Counted from the first letter of the stretch, positions 8,454 to 18,240 are shown. The stretch is DNA of 54,584 nt from CAYSWH01 sp964434775 (GCA_964434775.1 CAYSWH010000007.1:1-54584); one strand, 5' to 3'. Notes: a model not told the origin generated them from the sequence alone. A program made the numbers and translations.

Positions 8454-9449
8454 CTAAATCAGATATTTTTCTTCGATCACTTCTCTTGACTTCTCCACTT
8501 CAATATGCCTGTCCATGATAGCATTAGCCTCTGGCTCAAGATAGTCCAAAATTGATTTTGCGAAGCTGTTGGTTACATCCTGGTCATTTGAAAATTCTTG
8601 GTCTAAAGAGGTAATTTTTTCCTGGGCTTCTTCTGCCTTGGTCAAATCAGATTCGTTAATTGCCTGAATCAAGGTTTCAAAGTTTACTTCCATCTCTCTA
8701 AATGCGTTGGCGTTTTTGTTCATTTCAGACTTGGTTTTTTCATCCAAAAATTCACTTTTTTCTCCGGGAAAACAAAGATCCTCTATTTCAGAATAAATAA
8801 CAGTATATTCTCCGGATTTAGTTTTAGTTTCTTGAAGGTTAGCAAGTACTTGCTCTCTTGTTTCATTTGGACGACGGTTAATTTCTTCTACTTGTTGATT
8901 TAAGATCAATACTTTTTCCGTTTGGGAATATAAGCATTCAGTACTTTCCAAAATTAAACTGATTTTATCTAAATATTGCCTTGAATTATCGGCTGATTCC
9001 TTAATCTTTTGGGCATAATCGGCAGTAAGTTCGTTGGGACCTTCTCTGATACCCAGATTTTCCGGATCAAACTCTCCTTTGGTTTGCCGTACATCGTTCT
9101 TCATTTCCTGAATTTGAGATACTCTTTGTTTGGCCTGCTCGGGGGTTTGGGGAGACGGCTGATTACTGTCATCAGAAAAATCTTCCACCAAATCTATACT
9201 TGTTTGCACATATTCCTCATAAACCTTATCATTGTGAAGCACTACATCTTCTACCTCCTGTCTTTCTGAAACAAACCGGTAGAAAAAATAGCCTACAATC
9301 AAAGTAAATATGAGGATTACAGAGGCAAGAATCCCAAAGACAACCAATAATATTTTTATAATCTTGTTTGAACTTTTTTTATCAGACATCGAGCTAACTG
9401 ATGATTTAGTCTTTGAAATATCCAAACCTGATTTTTTCTCAATTGTCAA
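8454..9449 (-). CDS. single-pass membrane protein with long extracytoplasmic coiled-coil domain
   Basis: I do not recognise a family. After a Ser/Lys-rich N-terminus there is one strong membrane helix (about residues 29-57 of the longest reading, KIIKILLVVFGILASVILIF). About 270 residues of acidic, helical sequence with heptad-like patterns follow, ending in IEEKYLI. Two cysteines (in STECLYS and DLCFPG) could pair outside the cell. The longest reading starts with TTG at 9449, which is also the start of a TTGACA; the ATG at 9389 (MSDKKSSNK) is an attractive alternative. It follows the UvrD-like gene by 22 bases, so the two may share a transcript. Confidence 0.7.
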   Translation of the reverse strand: MTIEKKSGLDISKTKSSVSSMSDKKSSNKIIKILLVVFGILASVILIFTLIVGYFFYRFVSERQEVEDVVLHNDKVYEEYVQTSIDLVEDFSDDSNQPSPQTPEQAKQRVSQIQEMKNDVRQTKGEFDPENLGIREGPNELTADYAQKIKESADNSRQYLDKISLILESTECLYSQTEKVLILNQQVEEINRRPNETREQVLANLQETKTKSGEYTVIYSEIEDLCFPGEKSEFLDEKTKSEMNKNANAFREMEVNFETLIQAINESDLTKAEEAQEKITSLDQEFSNDQDVTNSFAKSILDYLEPEANAIMDRHIEVEKSREVIEEKYLI

Positions 9450-9471
9450 TTTTTTAACAAAGATTTCTCAT

Positions 9472-11703
9472 CTAAAACCCTCGCTTGCAATGACTATTTA
9501 GAAACGGCCGAAAGATTCGACTGACTGGGTTGGTTTGGATTTGTCCGAATTGGACCCGACTATCAGCGGAGCTAAGAAAGAGGTTCTGCTTAGCCCTGGT
9601 AATTCCTACGTAGGCCAGCCTAACTTCCTCTTCCAGTCCTCCGGGCTCGACAAGACTATTTTGATGAGGAAGAATGTTGTCTTCGATGCCAACCAAAAAA
9701 ACGGTTTCAAATTCCAGACCTTTACTTTGGTGAAGGCTCATCAGGTTAACTTTGGGAATATCATCGTCCTGAATGTCTTGGGTTGTCATCAGGGAAACGT
9801 GAGCTAGAAAATTATTCAGTCTTTCAGAAAGAGAAACTGTTTTATCAGTATCAAATTGGAACATTAGTGAGTAAATTTCGCCTATATTTTCCATACGGGT
9901 TTCAAAGTCCTCTTTATTTGGATATTCTCCTTTAAGATAACGGAAGTAGCCACTCACGGCCAATATTTCTTTGGTTAAGTCAATCAGATTTTGATTGTGC
10001 ATCCAGACTTGTTGCATTTTACCAAAAATATCCATGACCTGAGAAGAGACTTTGGGGGCAAGCGGGTAATCGTAATCTTCCAAATAGTGAAAAATCTTTT
10101 CCATAGTTTTAGGTCCAACCCCCTCCATGACAAGAGGAAGAAACCTACCCAAACTCACTTTATCATCTCCGTTGGCCAAGAATCTTAAGATGGACAAAAC
10201 ATCTTTAATTTCTTTCCTTTCCAAGAATTTTACACCGGATACTAATCGGTAAGGAATGTGATTTTTTAAGAAAGCCTCTTCAATACTACGACTTTGTCCA
10301 TGTGTACGGTAAAGCACTACTACCTCGTTTAATTTTTTAACTTTTTTCCAATCAGCCTCAGGTAATTGCCATTCAGACGGCTGATAATTGTTTAGCGAAG
10401 TTGGTTTAAAATCGTCAGTTTCCAGATAAACATCAAACATTGTTGAAACCGGGTCGTTTGATTTTGGAGTAAATTGAGAAGGACTTTCTGAATCATCTAA
10501 ATTCCCATCCGGTTCAAACTCTACCTGTGGACCGTCAAATTCGCGAATTTCTGATACAACTTTTTTTTGGTTCACAAACAAGTCATAGAGTTTTCTTACT
10601 ATAAATTGGGCTTCGTCTCTTTCACTCTTAGCCAAATAATAATGAATATCAATTGTTTCCTTATTTTGGGTAAACAACTCTTTTTTCTTTTGATTAGGGT
10701 TGTGTGAGAGGACTTTTTCCGCTAAATCGAGAATCGGTTGTGTGGAGCGATAATTTTGATTGAGGATTATTTCAGTACTTCCCGGGTATTCTTCTTCAAA
10801 GTTAAGGATTATTTCAATTTTACTCCCGCGAAATCCGTAAATACTCTGAGCGTCATCCCCAACCACAAACAAACTTCTGCTTTTACCGGATTCTTCTACC
10901 ATAGTTGAAAATTCTTGTAAAAGACTAACCGGAGAAAGCAATTTTACAATTTCAAACTGAGCCTGATTGGTATCTTGGAACTCGTCAATTTGCAAATGCG
11001 TCCACCTTTGCCTAAGAATGTCCAGAACCCCTTCATTTTCACTAAGTAATTTATATGTTAAAAGAAGTAAATCATCAAAGTCCACAACTTGGCTATCGTG
11101 TAGCTCCTCCTCATATTTTCGGTAACATTTGTGAAAAACCGGTAAAAACTCTTTACTCAACTTTCGACTTTGAGAGGCAGTTAAAAGTTCTTGTTTACAT
11201 TGAGTGATAAAATATGAAACAAGCTTGGGGTTAACCACTTTTTCACTTATATCCAAATCTTTGAGAATTTTCTTGAGAATTTTCTTTTGATCATCGGGAT
11301 CAATAATATTGAATTCTTTTTTCACACCGATTTCTTCTCCGAATTCTCGCAAGAGTCTTACCCCCAATGAATGAAAAGTACAAAGCAAAGGCTGATTTGT
11401 GTAATCTTCTTTCCATGGTGGAATCGAAGGTAAGTAAATACCCTTGGAGTTAAGCTCTCTTTCTACTCTAAGTCTCATTTCACCGGCAGCTTTGTTAGTA
11501 AAAGTTAGACTGAGAATCTTTCCCGGCTCTACCCCTTTTGCAATTAAAAAAGCACATCTCTTAGTTAATACAGCTGTTTTCCCGCTACCTGCTCCGGCAA
11601 TTACTAAAGTTGATCCGGTAGTCTGCATCACCGCCTGTTTTTGTCTGTCATTTAAATTGTGTAAAAGACTTTCTTGTAAGTCACTGAGAACCTTGACTGT
11701 CAT
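9472..11703 (-). CDS. UvrD/PcrA/Rep-family ATP-dependent DNA helicase
   Basis: This is a superfamily 1A 3'-5' DNA helicase for repair or replication restart. All motifs are present in order: Walker A GAGSGKT (37-43), Ia SLTFTNKAAGEM, II IDEFQDTN, III VVGDDAQSIYGFRG, IV LNQNYRST, V MSLHQSKGLEFETVFLVG and VI EVRLAYVGITRAK. The length (743 aa) is typical. An acidic, serine-rich insertion of about 60 residues in the 2A domain (around 400-460) is not standard. The C-terminal RNA polymerase-binding Tudor-like tail of PcrA is not evident, so I do not choose between UvrD and PcrA. TTGACA lies at 11735-11740 on the minus strand, 32 bases upstream. Confidence 0.95.
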   Translation of the reverse strand: MTVKVLSDLQESLLHNLNDRQKQAVMQTTGSTLVIAGAGSGKTAVLTKRCAFLIAKGVEPGKILSLTFTNKAAGEMRLRVERELNSKGIYLPSIPPWKEDYTNQPLLCTFHSLGVRLLREFGEEIGVKKEFNIIDPDDQKKILKKILKDLDISEKVVNPKLVSYFITQCKQELLTASQSRKLSKEFLPVFHKCYRKYEEELHDSQVVDFDDLLLLTYKLLSENEGVLDILRQRWTHLQIDEFQDTNQAQFEIVKLLSPVSLLQEFSTMVEESGKSRSLFVVGDDAQSIYGFRGSKIEIILNFEEEYPGSTEIILNQNYRSTQPILDLAEKVLSHNPNQKKKELFTQNKETIDIHYYLAKSERDEAQFIVRKLYDLFVNQKKVVSEIREFDGPQVEFEPDGNLDDSESPSQFTPKSNDPVSTMFDVYLETDDFKPTSLNNYQPSEWQLPEADWKKVKKLNEVVVLYRTHGQSRSIEEAFLKNHIPYRLVSGVKFLERKEIKDVLSILRFLANGDDKVSLGRFLPLVMEGVGPKTMEKIFHYLEDYDYPLAPKVSSQVMDIFGKMQQVWMHNQNLIDLTKEILAVSGYFRYLKGEYPNKEDFETRMENIGEIYSLMFQFDTDKTVSLSERLNNFLAHVSLMTTQDIQDDDIPKVNLMSLHQSKGLEFETVFLVGIEDNILPHQNSLVEPGGLEEEVRLAYVGITRAKQNLFLSSADSRVQFGQIQTNPVSRIFRPFLNSHCKRGF

Positions 11704-11934
11704 ACTGCTTAATACTTTTAGCTTGAATATATTTTGTCAATTTAGAGAATATGCACAGATTTGTATTTATTATATTATCCTTACAGAAAGACTCTTTGCT
11801 TCTAATAGTAGTGAGTTTAGAAAATAATTTTTTAAATTTGGAAAATTTATTAATCATATTACTTGACCAAAGAAAGATGTAAAACCATAATATATTAAAT
11901 ATTTAGTTGTATTCAATCACTTACGAATCTTTAT

Positions 11935-12354
11935 ATGTCGCGAAATAAAATTATCTTACTGGTCCTGGGTATTGGAGGAACTCTTTTTTTGGTTTTCTCT
12001 TTAGTAATAATTTTAATTGTATGGTTTGCTTTCGGGGTAGTAAACAATTACGGTCAACTTGTAACCGATCACTTTCAAAAAATTGAGGACGGACAGGTCG
12101 AAGAAGCTTATCGCGAAGACACATCTCAAATATTTAAGGATTCAACCACCTTGAGTGAATATAAAAACTTTACTGAGCAGTATTCAGTTTTTGAAAACTT
12201 TGAAAGCTTTTCAGCCAGGTCTGTAAATCGGGAAAACGACAGATTGTCCATTCAGGGTACAGTTAACGGTGAAGACGGACAAACTGTTCCGGTGGAAATT
12301 AATATGATTAAAGAAAACGATGAGTGGAAAATAGTTAATATTTCATTCGAATAG
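11935..12354 (+). CDS. membrane-anchored small protein, 139 aa
   Basis: It has an N-terminal membrane helix (about residues 5-33) followed by about 105 residues that look extracytoplasmic. The pattern resembles small NTF2-like/DUF4878-type domains: a helical part containing ITDGQ-like IEDGQVEEAY, then strands ending in the characteristic DEWKIVNISFE. That resemblance is by eye only. It is a lone plus-strand gene between two minus-strand genes, and the ATG follows an AT-rich stretch without a clear ribosome site. Confidence 0.65.
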   Translation: MSRNKIILLVLGIGGTLFLVFSLVIILIVWFAFGVVNNYGQLVTDHFQKIEDGQVEEAYREDTSQIFKDSTTLSEYKNFTEQYSVFENFESFSARSVNRENDRLSIQGTVNGEDGQTVPVEINMIKENDEWKIVNISFE

Positions 12355-12403
12355 TCTTGAAAGCTCAAAGCTAATTATCTATCAGGTTTTTGATATAATT
12401 CTT

Positions 12404-12868
12404 TTAGAGTCGCCGAGAAAGAACGATCATATCTTTGCACTCAAGACCGTTTTCAATAATTGACTCGGAATAATTATCAACAAAAAAATCTCTAATAACC
12501 TTGGTTATTCTAAAACCTTTTTTCTGATAGAGATAGAGCTGCCCGAAGCTGCTATTTCCGGTCCCGATCTCGATCGACTTGTAGCCTAACTTTTTTGCTT
12601 CTTCAATAGTAAAGTCAATCAACTGAGATCCTATCCCTTTTCTTTGTAAACTATCTAAAACAGCGATATTTTTAATCTCTATAATTTGTTTATTGTGAGG
12701 ATATAAAACAATTACACCACAAACGGAATCATTGTAAATAGCCGAAAAAACCAAACTTTGGTTGATGTATTTTTTGATTGCTTCCTCTGACGGATCAGCT
12801 AGTTGCAACAAAGAGTATGGAGGAGTATCCGTCTGCCGGATAGTTACTTTTATCAATTTTTCTGACAT
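12404..12868 (-). CDS. GNAT-family N-acetyltransferase
   Basis: The 154-aa protein carries the acetyl-CoA binding motif region IKNIAVLDSLQRKGIGSQLI (Q/R-x-x-G-x-G/A form). It continues with EEAKKLGYKSIEIGT and an LYLYQKKGFRI segment typical of the end of the GNAT fold. The acceptor substrate cannot be inferred. It lies tail-to-tail with the preceding plus-strand gene and next to dispersed repeat copy 2. Confidence 0.85.
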   Translation of the reverse strand: MSEKLIKVTIRQTDTPPYSLLQLADPSEEAIKKYINQSLVFSAIYNDSVCGVIVLYPHNKQIIEIKNIAVLDSLQRKGIGSQLIDFTIEEAKKLGYKSIEIGTGNSSFGQLYLYQKKGFRITKVIRDFFVDNYSESIIENGLECKDMIVLSRRL

Positions 12869-12895
12869 AATAATTATTTATTGTACATTGTGAGT

Positions 12896-13155
12896 TATAG
12901 CTAAACCCTATTTATAACTAAACATTTCCAAATTTCATTCGGTCAATTGCCAATTGGTCATCCTGAATTTGCTATCCCGTCATCCTGAATTTACCACACA
13001 GTCATCCTGAATTTATTTCAGGATCCCATTCAACACTGGATTCCGAAACAAGTTCGGAATGACGATTATTATTTCAGGATCTCTTCGAAGAGATGCCGAA
13101 ACAAGTTCGTTGTGACAGCATGACAAGTGGATAGGTTGTGTTCGGATCGACTATA
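12896..13155 (+). repeat. dispersed TIR element, copy 2 (260 bp)
   Basis: It begins TATAGCTAAACCC and ends GGATCGACTATA. It contains several tandem GTCATCCTGAATTT units, the palindrome CCTGAATTTATTTCAGG, a GGATTCCGAAACAAGTTCGGAAT block and an AGATGCCGAAACAAGTTCG block. It is longer than copies 1 and 4 because it has extra GTCATCCTGAATTT and GATTCCGAAACAAG units. It fills most of the 427-base spacer 12869-13295, in which no gene is seen. Confidence 0.8.
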
Positions 13156-13295
13156 TTTATTTTAAACATAAAAGTCAATCTGCATGATCGGAAAATATCT
13201 ACTAAAAATTAACCCTGATAATCTCAAAATAAGCTCCTCACAACTCTATATTTTGCTTTTAAATTTTGCATTATTCTGATGATTCCTGGAATTAC

Positions 13296-13811
13296 TTAAA
13301 GCAAGGACACTATTTTTTCGGCAAATTCTTTTGCAGCCTCCGGTCCGTTACCGGTTATAATTTTTTCGTCTACGGTTACTTTTTCTCCGGTAAACTCAAT
13401 CCCAAGCTCCGCAAAAAGCTTGCTTTGTTTACCGTCCCCATCCCAAATTGCCGCTTTTTTACCGTCCAAAAAACCATTTACCGCCAATATCTTTGGAGCA
13501 ATACAGATGGCTCCCAGGAGTATGTCTTTTTGGATAGTTTCTTCAATTATTGAATGAATAGCCGGATTATCCACATAATCATTTGCTCCGGGACCGCCGG
13601 TAAGGACTATAGCCTCGTAATCTTCCACAGATACATCCTTGATATCAAGATCCACCGGCAATTCAGCCCCCAATTTTCCTTTTGCCACGTTTGTGCCTTT
13701 GGAAGCTATGTAGACTTTATACCCCGCCTCTTGAATGATTTGTCTCGGTTCAAAGGCTTCTTCGTCACGGAATCCGATTGGAGCAACAATAATTAGTATT
13801 TTTTTGGACAT
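13296..13811 (-). CDS. DJ-1/PfpI family protein
   Basis: The 171-aa protein has the class I glutamine-amidotransferase-like fold of the DJ-1/PfpI/YajL group. The N-terminal strand is KKILIIVAPIGFRDEE with the conserved glutamate. IVLTGGPGANDYVD precedes the nucleophile elbow GAICIAP, which carries the cysteine. VTVDEKIITGNGPEAAKEFA ends the fold. The histidine that follows the cysteine in the PfpI proteases (AICHG) is isoleucine here, so it is closer to the DJ-1/chaperone or glyoxalase-like type than to a PfpI protease. Role is probably in stress or carbonyl handling (inference). Confidence 0.88.
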   Translation of the reverse strand: MSKKILIIVAPIGFRDEEAFEPRQIIQEAGYKVYIASKGTNVAKGKLGAELPVDLDIKDVSVEDYEAIVLTGGPGANDYVDNPAIHSIIEETIQKDILLGAICIAPKILAVNGFLDGKKAAIWDGDGKQSKLFAELGIEFTGEKVTVDEKIITGNGPEAAKEFAEKIVSLL

Positions 13812-13994
13812 AGAGTTACTTAATTACATTTTTAAAGAACAATTATCAATTAAGCCTAGTTCATATCTGCAACATTAAATAAACTATTTACAAAGTCAAG
13901 TTCTTACCTTCCGATTTATCTGATAAAGCTCAAGCACTCTAGTTGGAGACTTGCCGCAATTATTTATTCAACTTTTCCCGACTTTGTAGAAAAA

Positions 13995-14786
13995 CTATTC
14001 TTCGGATTCTTCTTTTTTTCCCAAAATTTTGGATAAAGCCTTGACTAGCTCCAATTTTTTTTTGTTACCCAACAAATGAACCGGAGTAATCAAGCCGACA
14101 ACAGCTTTCTGATCTTCTTCTTTAAGATAAACATCGGTGGTTACCATGGCATAACCTCTTCCTAAAGGCAGCACCGGATTTTCTTGGCCGATAAATGTTC
14201 TTAAGACTTCCGGGCTCTGCTTTGTATCTTCTTGCTCAATCATTTGTTCGGATGACTCCAAAAGGAATTGTTTGTAATTGTCCAAATTGTCCAAAAAGTT
14301 TAAAATTTCCGAAACTTTCCCTTCTGCCGGTGCTTCCAGAAGATTAGAAATGCCGGAAAAAACTTCACTCTGATGATTAACTGAAAAACCAACTCCGCCG
14401 GCGTTATAAGCAAGAAGTCGACTAATCTCCTTGGTCAAGTTTGCCTGTTTCTGTTCCAGATCAAATATTTGCTTCTTGAGATTCTCATGTTGTTTTTGAG
14501 TAACTTGGAGGCCCAGAAGCAGCTGACTGATAAAAAGCTTGAAAGACTTTTCCGAAGGTTTACTACTACTGTTAGTAAAGGGTTGAAACAAAAAACCTTT
14601 TTCTCTAAGAGCCACAAGCTCATTACGAATTGTTGCTGAAGAGAAATCAAAATGATATTTGTTTTTTAATTCCTTGGAACCCAAACTTCTGCCAAAATCA
14701 CAATACTCCTTGATGACGGCAAACAATATTGCTTTTTGCCTGGAAGTTAGTTGAGTATCTTTATCCACCTTACTTTTTCTAGGCAT
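13995..14786 (-). CDS. hrcA: HrcA-like heat-shock transcriptional repressor
   Basis: The N-terminal winged helix is clear: LTSRQKAILFAVIKEYCDFG, GSKELKNKY, then SSATIRNELVALREKGFL with the FTNSSSKPSEKSF turn that HrcA uses in place of HTSAGRIPT. The C-terminal part contains TFIGQENP, matching the conserved IGxEN segment. At 263 aa it is shorter than the usual 340, with a reduced dimerisation insert. HrcA normally binds CIRCE (TTAGCACTC-N9-GAGTGCTAA) upstream of groE and dnaK. I find no such site near this gene, and no chaperone gene is in the window. Confidence 0.8.
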   Translation of the reverse strand: MPRKSKVDKDTQLTSRQKAILFAVIKEYCDFGRSLGSKELKNKYHFDFSSATIRNELVALREKGFLFQPFTNSSSKPSEKSFKLFISQLLLGLQVTQKQHENLKKQIFDLEQKQANLTKEISRLLAYNAGGVGFSVNHQSEVFSGISNLLEAPAEGKVSEILNFLDNLDNYKQFLLESSEQMIEQEDTKQSPEVLRTFIGQENPVLPLGRGYAMVTTDVYLKEEDQKAVVGLITPVHLLGNKKKLELVKALSKILGKKEESEE

Positions 14787-14805
14787 AGATAATTGTTATT
14801 TATTA

Positions 14806-14834
14806 AAATTAGGATAGGATTGATTATTTGTCAA
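14806..14834 (-). promoter_or_regulatory. sigma70-type promoter of hrcA
   Basis: On the minus strand TTGACA (14829-14834) is followed after exactly 17 bases by TAATTT (14806-14811). The hrcA ATG is about 20 bases further on, so the leader would be short. No CIRCE-like inverted repeat overlaps it. Confidence 0.5.
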
Positions 14835-14905
14835 CTGAGACTGATACTTGCTAAAATAGCTTTTCAACCCCTTAAGAGTTTTCCCAATTTCATCAAAATT
14901 TTCAT

Positions 14906-16258
14906 CTAAAAGAGTTTTTTTAAATCCCCTTGTGCAACGCCCGGGTTATATTCAAAACCAAGTTTTTTGGCCGTGGTTTGTCTCAGCTCCAGATTCGTCG
15001 GTTTCCTCAATTTACCACTCAAAGTAAGACGACCGGCAAAAATAGCTTTCTTTTTTGTCTCAATGTTTAAAAACTGATCAATCGTTTGATTGTTTAGCGA
15101 TGATAAAATAGCTATGATTATAGGCAAATCCAGACTGTCATCTTGTATATTCTTGGCAATACCAGTCAACTGGACGTAAACATCAGCAGATTTTAACCTT
15201 ATCTTTAAGTACTTTTCAGCGATGGCCAAAATTGTATTCAATTTTGAGTTACTTAGACCCAGTGCTTCTCGTTTGCCAAAGTAATTCTGCTCTGAATTTG
15301 AAGTGGAAACCAAGGCTTGAATTTCCGTTACGAAAGGTAAGTTTTTGTTCATTCCCAAACCATAACAAATACCTATTCCGGTTTCAATATTTTCCAGCAA
15401 AGCAAGGCTTGGGTCGGAGATTATTTGCAGGCCGTTTTCCTCCATTTTAAGAAGTAATATTTCGTCAGCTGAGCCAAAACGGTTTTTGGAAAAACTAAGT
15501 GTGCGATATTTAGAGTTCTCAGTTGATTCCAAGAGCAGGACAGAATCAACCATATGTTCTAATGTTTTCGGACCGGCAATTTGTCCTTCTTTGGTCACGT
15601 GACCTATTAAAATAATACTTAGGTTTAATGTTTTAGACAGAGACAAGAATCTGTTGGTTAAGGTAGAAACCTGAGAAACGCTTCCCACTGCAGACCCTAT
15701 CTCCTCGCTATAAATTGTTTGGATAGAATCAATAACAAGTATATCCGGCTTATCAAATTTAATCACTTCCACAATTTTTTCGAAATTACTACTTTGCAAA
15801 ATCAAAATCTCATCGGGGATTTCCAACCTTTGACTTCTTCTAGCCAATTCCAGAGAAGTCTCTTCAGCTGTAACATATAAGAATTTTAAATTTCCGTTTT
15901 TGGATTTAACCAGAGCTCTTAAAAGCTGTAAACCCAAGGTTGACTTGCCCAAACCAGGCTCCCCGGCTAGCAAAGTCAGAGAACCGGCAACCAATCCCTG
16001 CCCCCAAAACTGATTAAGAATTTCTGTGGAAAAATTATAGATTTGCTGCTTACCGGCTTGCCCGCTTTCTTCTATAATTTTATAGATACTTTTGGAGTGA
16101 TTATTTACAGATTTAGTCAAACTTACCGGGAAACCGTTTTTTTTCTTTTCCTGAATTTTTTCTTCAAAAGTGTTCCAGTTTTTGCAATCGGGACACTTAC
16201 CGAGCCACTTTGAATTTACATACCCGCACTCTCTACAAACATACTCTTTTTTAGCCAT
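14906..16258 (-). CDS. radA: DNA repair protein RadA/Sms
   Basis: RadA is a RecA-like, DnaB-type branch-migration ATPase used in recombination. The 450-aa protein has the N-terminal zinc finger (C8, C11, C22, C25), Walker A GEPGLGKST (99-107), Walker B ILVIDSIQT, and the RadA signature KNRFG within FSKNRFGSADE. A Lon-protease-like C-terminal domain (about 280-450) includes a LSGKLRKPTNLELR segment. Length and order are standard. It shares an intergenic region with the divergent plus-strand gene at 16370. Confidence 0.95.
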   Translation of the reverse strand: MAKKEYVCRECGYVNSKWLGKCPDCKNWNTFEEKIQEKKKNGFPVSLTKSVNNHSKSIYKIIEESGQAGKQQIYNFSTEILNQFWGQGLVAGSLTLLAGEPGLGKSTLGLQLLRALVKSKNGNLKFLYVTAEETSLELARRSQRLEIPDEILILQSSNFEKIVEVIKFDKPDILVIDSIQTIYSEEIGSAVGSVSQVSTLTNRFLSLSKTLNLSIILIGHVTKEGQIAGPKTLEHMVDSVLLLESTENSKYRTLSFSKNRFGSADEILLLKMEENGLQIISDPSLALLENIETGIGICYGLGMNKNLPFVTEIQALVSTSNSEQNYFGKREALGLSNSKLNTILAIAEKYLKIRLKSADVYVQLTGIAKNIQDDSLDLPIIIAILSSLNNQTIDQFLNIETKKKAIFAGRLTLSGKLRKPTNLELRQTTAKKLGFEYNPGVAQGDLKKLF

Positions 16259-16290
16259 AATAATAATAATAATTTCAGATATTTCAGGGT

Positions 16291-16319
16291 TTGCAAGAAA
16301 AAAATACTTATAGTATACT
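16291..16319 (+). promoter_or_regulatory. sigma70-type promoter for the 16370 gene
   Basis: TTGCAA (16291-16296), a 17-base spacer and TATACT (16314-16319) precede the envelope protein gene. The predicted start site leaves a leader of about 44 bases. That leader contains AAGAAGGAG ending at 16340, which is too far (29 bases) from the ATG to act as an ordinary Shine-Dalgarno site. Confidence 0.55.
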
Positions 16320-16369
16320 TATTGTAAGTACAAGAAGGAGAATATAATAATAAATACAAACATCTATAT

Positions 16370-18160
16370 ATGTCCAATTATCAATCATATTTGAATGAAT
16401 TCAGAATTCGTTACAAAAGAGATGACAACTTTCGAATAGCAACAATAATCACCAGTGTTTTATCCTTTTCCATGGTAATAGCCTTAGGTTTTTTTGCAGT
16501 TTACTTACAAGAAGATCCAATGGCTCAAGCCAGTTTGACCAATGTTAAGGTTGTTGCTAGATGCATCGACAGAGATAACCCAAGATACAATAACACCGAT
16601 CTTGTTAAGAAATATAAAGTTACGAGATTAGGCAATAATCATTCTGCTATAGGCTACACCCCTGATTCCATCAAAGTAGTTGAGGATCAAAACACTGATC
16701 CGAATGTTCTCCATAACTATGTACAAATTGACATCGAGGGTGAAAGATTTGTCAGAGCCAGAACTCACCCTGATACGGTCATTGAAGTACCTGTCCAAAA
16801 TTGTCGAGACGATGAAATCACCGAGAATCCTACAGTTAATTCTACTGAATCGGAAGGATTGCTGCAACCCCAAAATCAAACTGAGACTTCCCCGACCTCT
16901 CAAAACAATCCTGTTCAGAGCCAATCCTCTCAAGATAACTCTCAAATTATCGGGGAATGGGTTAAATTTGCGGAAGTTAAAGGAAATTCTTCTCCTAAAA
17001 TGACTTTAATGGAAGATAAAATGGTTATAGTTGGTACAGATGGAGAAAGATGCACAGATGACAGAAAAGTTAATTGTCAGGCTTACATGCACGTTGTACC
17101 AAACTCTGATGCTTCCAAAATCGCCACCAAAAATCTTGGAGCTACTTTGGCCAGAACTTTTTCAAGTACTTCAAGTTGGTTGGGAGACAAGGTAGCAACC
17201 GGCAGTTATCCCGGAGCAGACGTTTTAGTTTTTGATAGTAATACAGAACACGTGCAATACCAATTGGGTGATAGATGTGTTAGAACCGACCCCAACAAAA
17301 TCATCGACTCTGAAGGAAGACAAAACGACCCGGAAAATCCCTCATGGAGATATTGTACCTGGAGAAATGCTCACATATACGGAGAGTTCACTCCTTCCGA
17401 CGGAACAAGCCCAATGCTGTTTTACTCTAGAAAAAGCAATGACGAAAATTCCGTCATAAATTTTATAAGAGATTGGACAGGGTTAGGTAAACCAGACGTT
17501 TCAGGATTTCATAGATCACTCGTTAAGATGCATAATAAGGACAATGAGCACTTTGGAGCCGGCACAATTGCCAGCGGTAAAATTTTTGCCGCTTTGAACG
17601 GAACTAACGGAATAAAGAAGATGGTAGCACTTGGACCGATTAGTAGTGATTGGCAAAACAGCTCTTGGATAAACAACTATGTTGAAATTGGCGGAGTACC
17701 TTCTAAAGCAAACATTGAAGAGGTTATTTCTTCTCCTGATGAAAAAGTTGTTTATGTGGCAGCGGCAGACGGAATCACTAGGGCTGGAGGAGACAATTCC
17801 GCATATGCTGATACTGAAGGGTACGTCTATGCAATTGATACGGAAAACAACCGACTACTGGGTAACCCCGTTAGCTTAGCCAACCTTTCTCAAATCTCTC
17901 ATCCCGGCCCGATGGCAATTCTAAACAACAAATTATACGTTGGAAATTCTTTTGAAAACGACACTAAAAAAGGGGGAGTAATAGAATGTAATCTACAATC
18001 AAACGGAGCTATAACAAGCTGTGATAAGGTCAAGCAGTTGCCGGGAATTGTTTCGGTGTCAGATTTAATAACCTTCAGAGGAAATGTTTACGCCGTAGGG
18101 GTGAATGAAGGTCCGATGATAAAAGACGCCAACGGAATCTCTGTTTTTCAACTAAAGTAA
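16370..18160 (+). CDS. large membrane-anchored extracytoplasmic protein, 596 aa
   Basis: A cytoplasmic N-terminus is followed by one membrane helix (about residues 23-47, IATIITSVLSFSMVIALGFF). A Gln/Ser/Asn/Pro-rich linker (about 145-190) leads to a large C-terminal region. That region has beta-propeller-like character, with turns such as VVYVAAADGI, GYVYAIDTENNRLLGNPV and NKLYVGNSF. Several cysteines (for example in ARCIDRD, QNCRDDE, ERCTDDRKVNCQ, DRCVRTD, RYCTWR) suggest disulfides outside the cell. I do not recognise a named family. Role is probably in the cell envelope, as with the neighbouring genes up to 34380. Confidence 0.8.
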   Translation: MSNYQSYLNEFRIRYKRDDNFRIATIITSVLSFSMVIALGFFAVYLQEDPMAQASLTNVKVVARCIDRDNPRYNNTDLVKKYKVTRLGNNHSAIGYTPDSIKVVEDQNTDPNVLHNYVQIDIEGERFVRARTHPDTVIEVPVQNCRDDEITENPTVNSTESEGLLQPQNQTETSPTSQNNPVQSQSSQDNSQIIGEWVKFAEVKGNSSPKMTLMEDKMVIVGTDGERCTDDRKVNCQAYMHVVPNSDASKIATKNLGATLARTFSSTSSWLGDKVATGSYPGADVLVFDSNTEHVQYQLGDRCVRTDPNKIIDSEGRQNDPENPSWRYCTWRNAHIYGEFTPSDGTSPMLFYSRKSNDENSVINFIRDWTGLGKPDVSGFHRSLVKMHNKDNEHFGAGTIASGKIFAALNGTNGIKKMVALGPISSDWQNSSWINNYVEIGGVPSKANIEEVISSPDEKVVYVAAADGITRAGGDNSAYADTEGYVYAIDTENNRLLGNPVSLANLSQISHPGPMAILNNKLYVGNSFENDTKKGGVIECNLQSNGAITSCDKVKQLPGIVSVSDLITFRGNVYAVGVNEGPMIKDANGISVFQLK

Positions 18161-18240
18161 ATATTAATGCCTTAGGTATTATTTGATTTTGATAATTTCA
18201 AGAGCACATTTATCTTTTGACAGGATAGATAAAAATAATT

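Noticed and set aside
13925..13960. CIRCE-like sequence CAAGCACTC-TAGTTG-GAGACTTG near hrcA
   Set aside because: Only a loose match: the spacer is 6 instead of 9, and the right arm lacks the GAGTGC core. It lies downstream of hrcA, not at a promoter.
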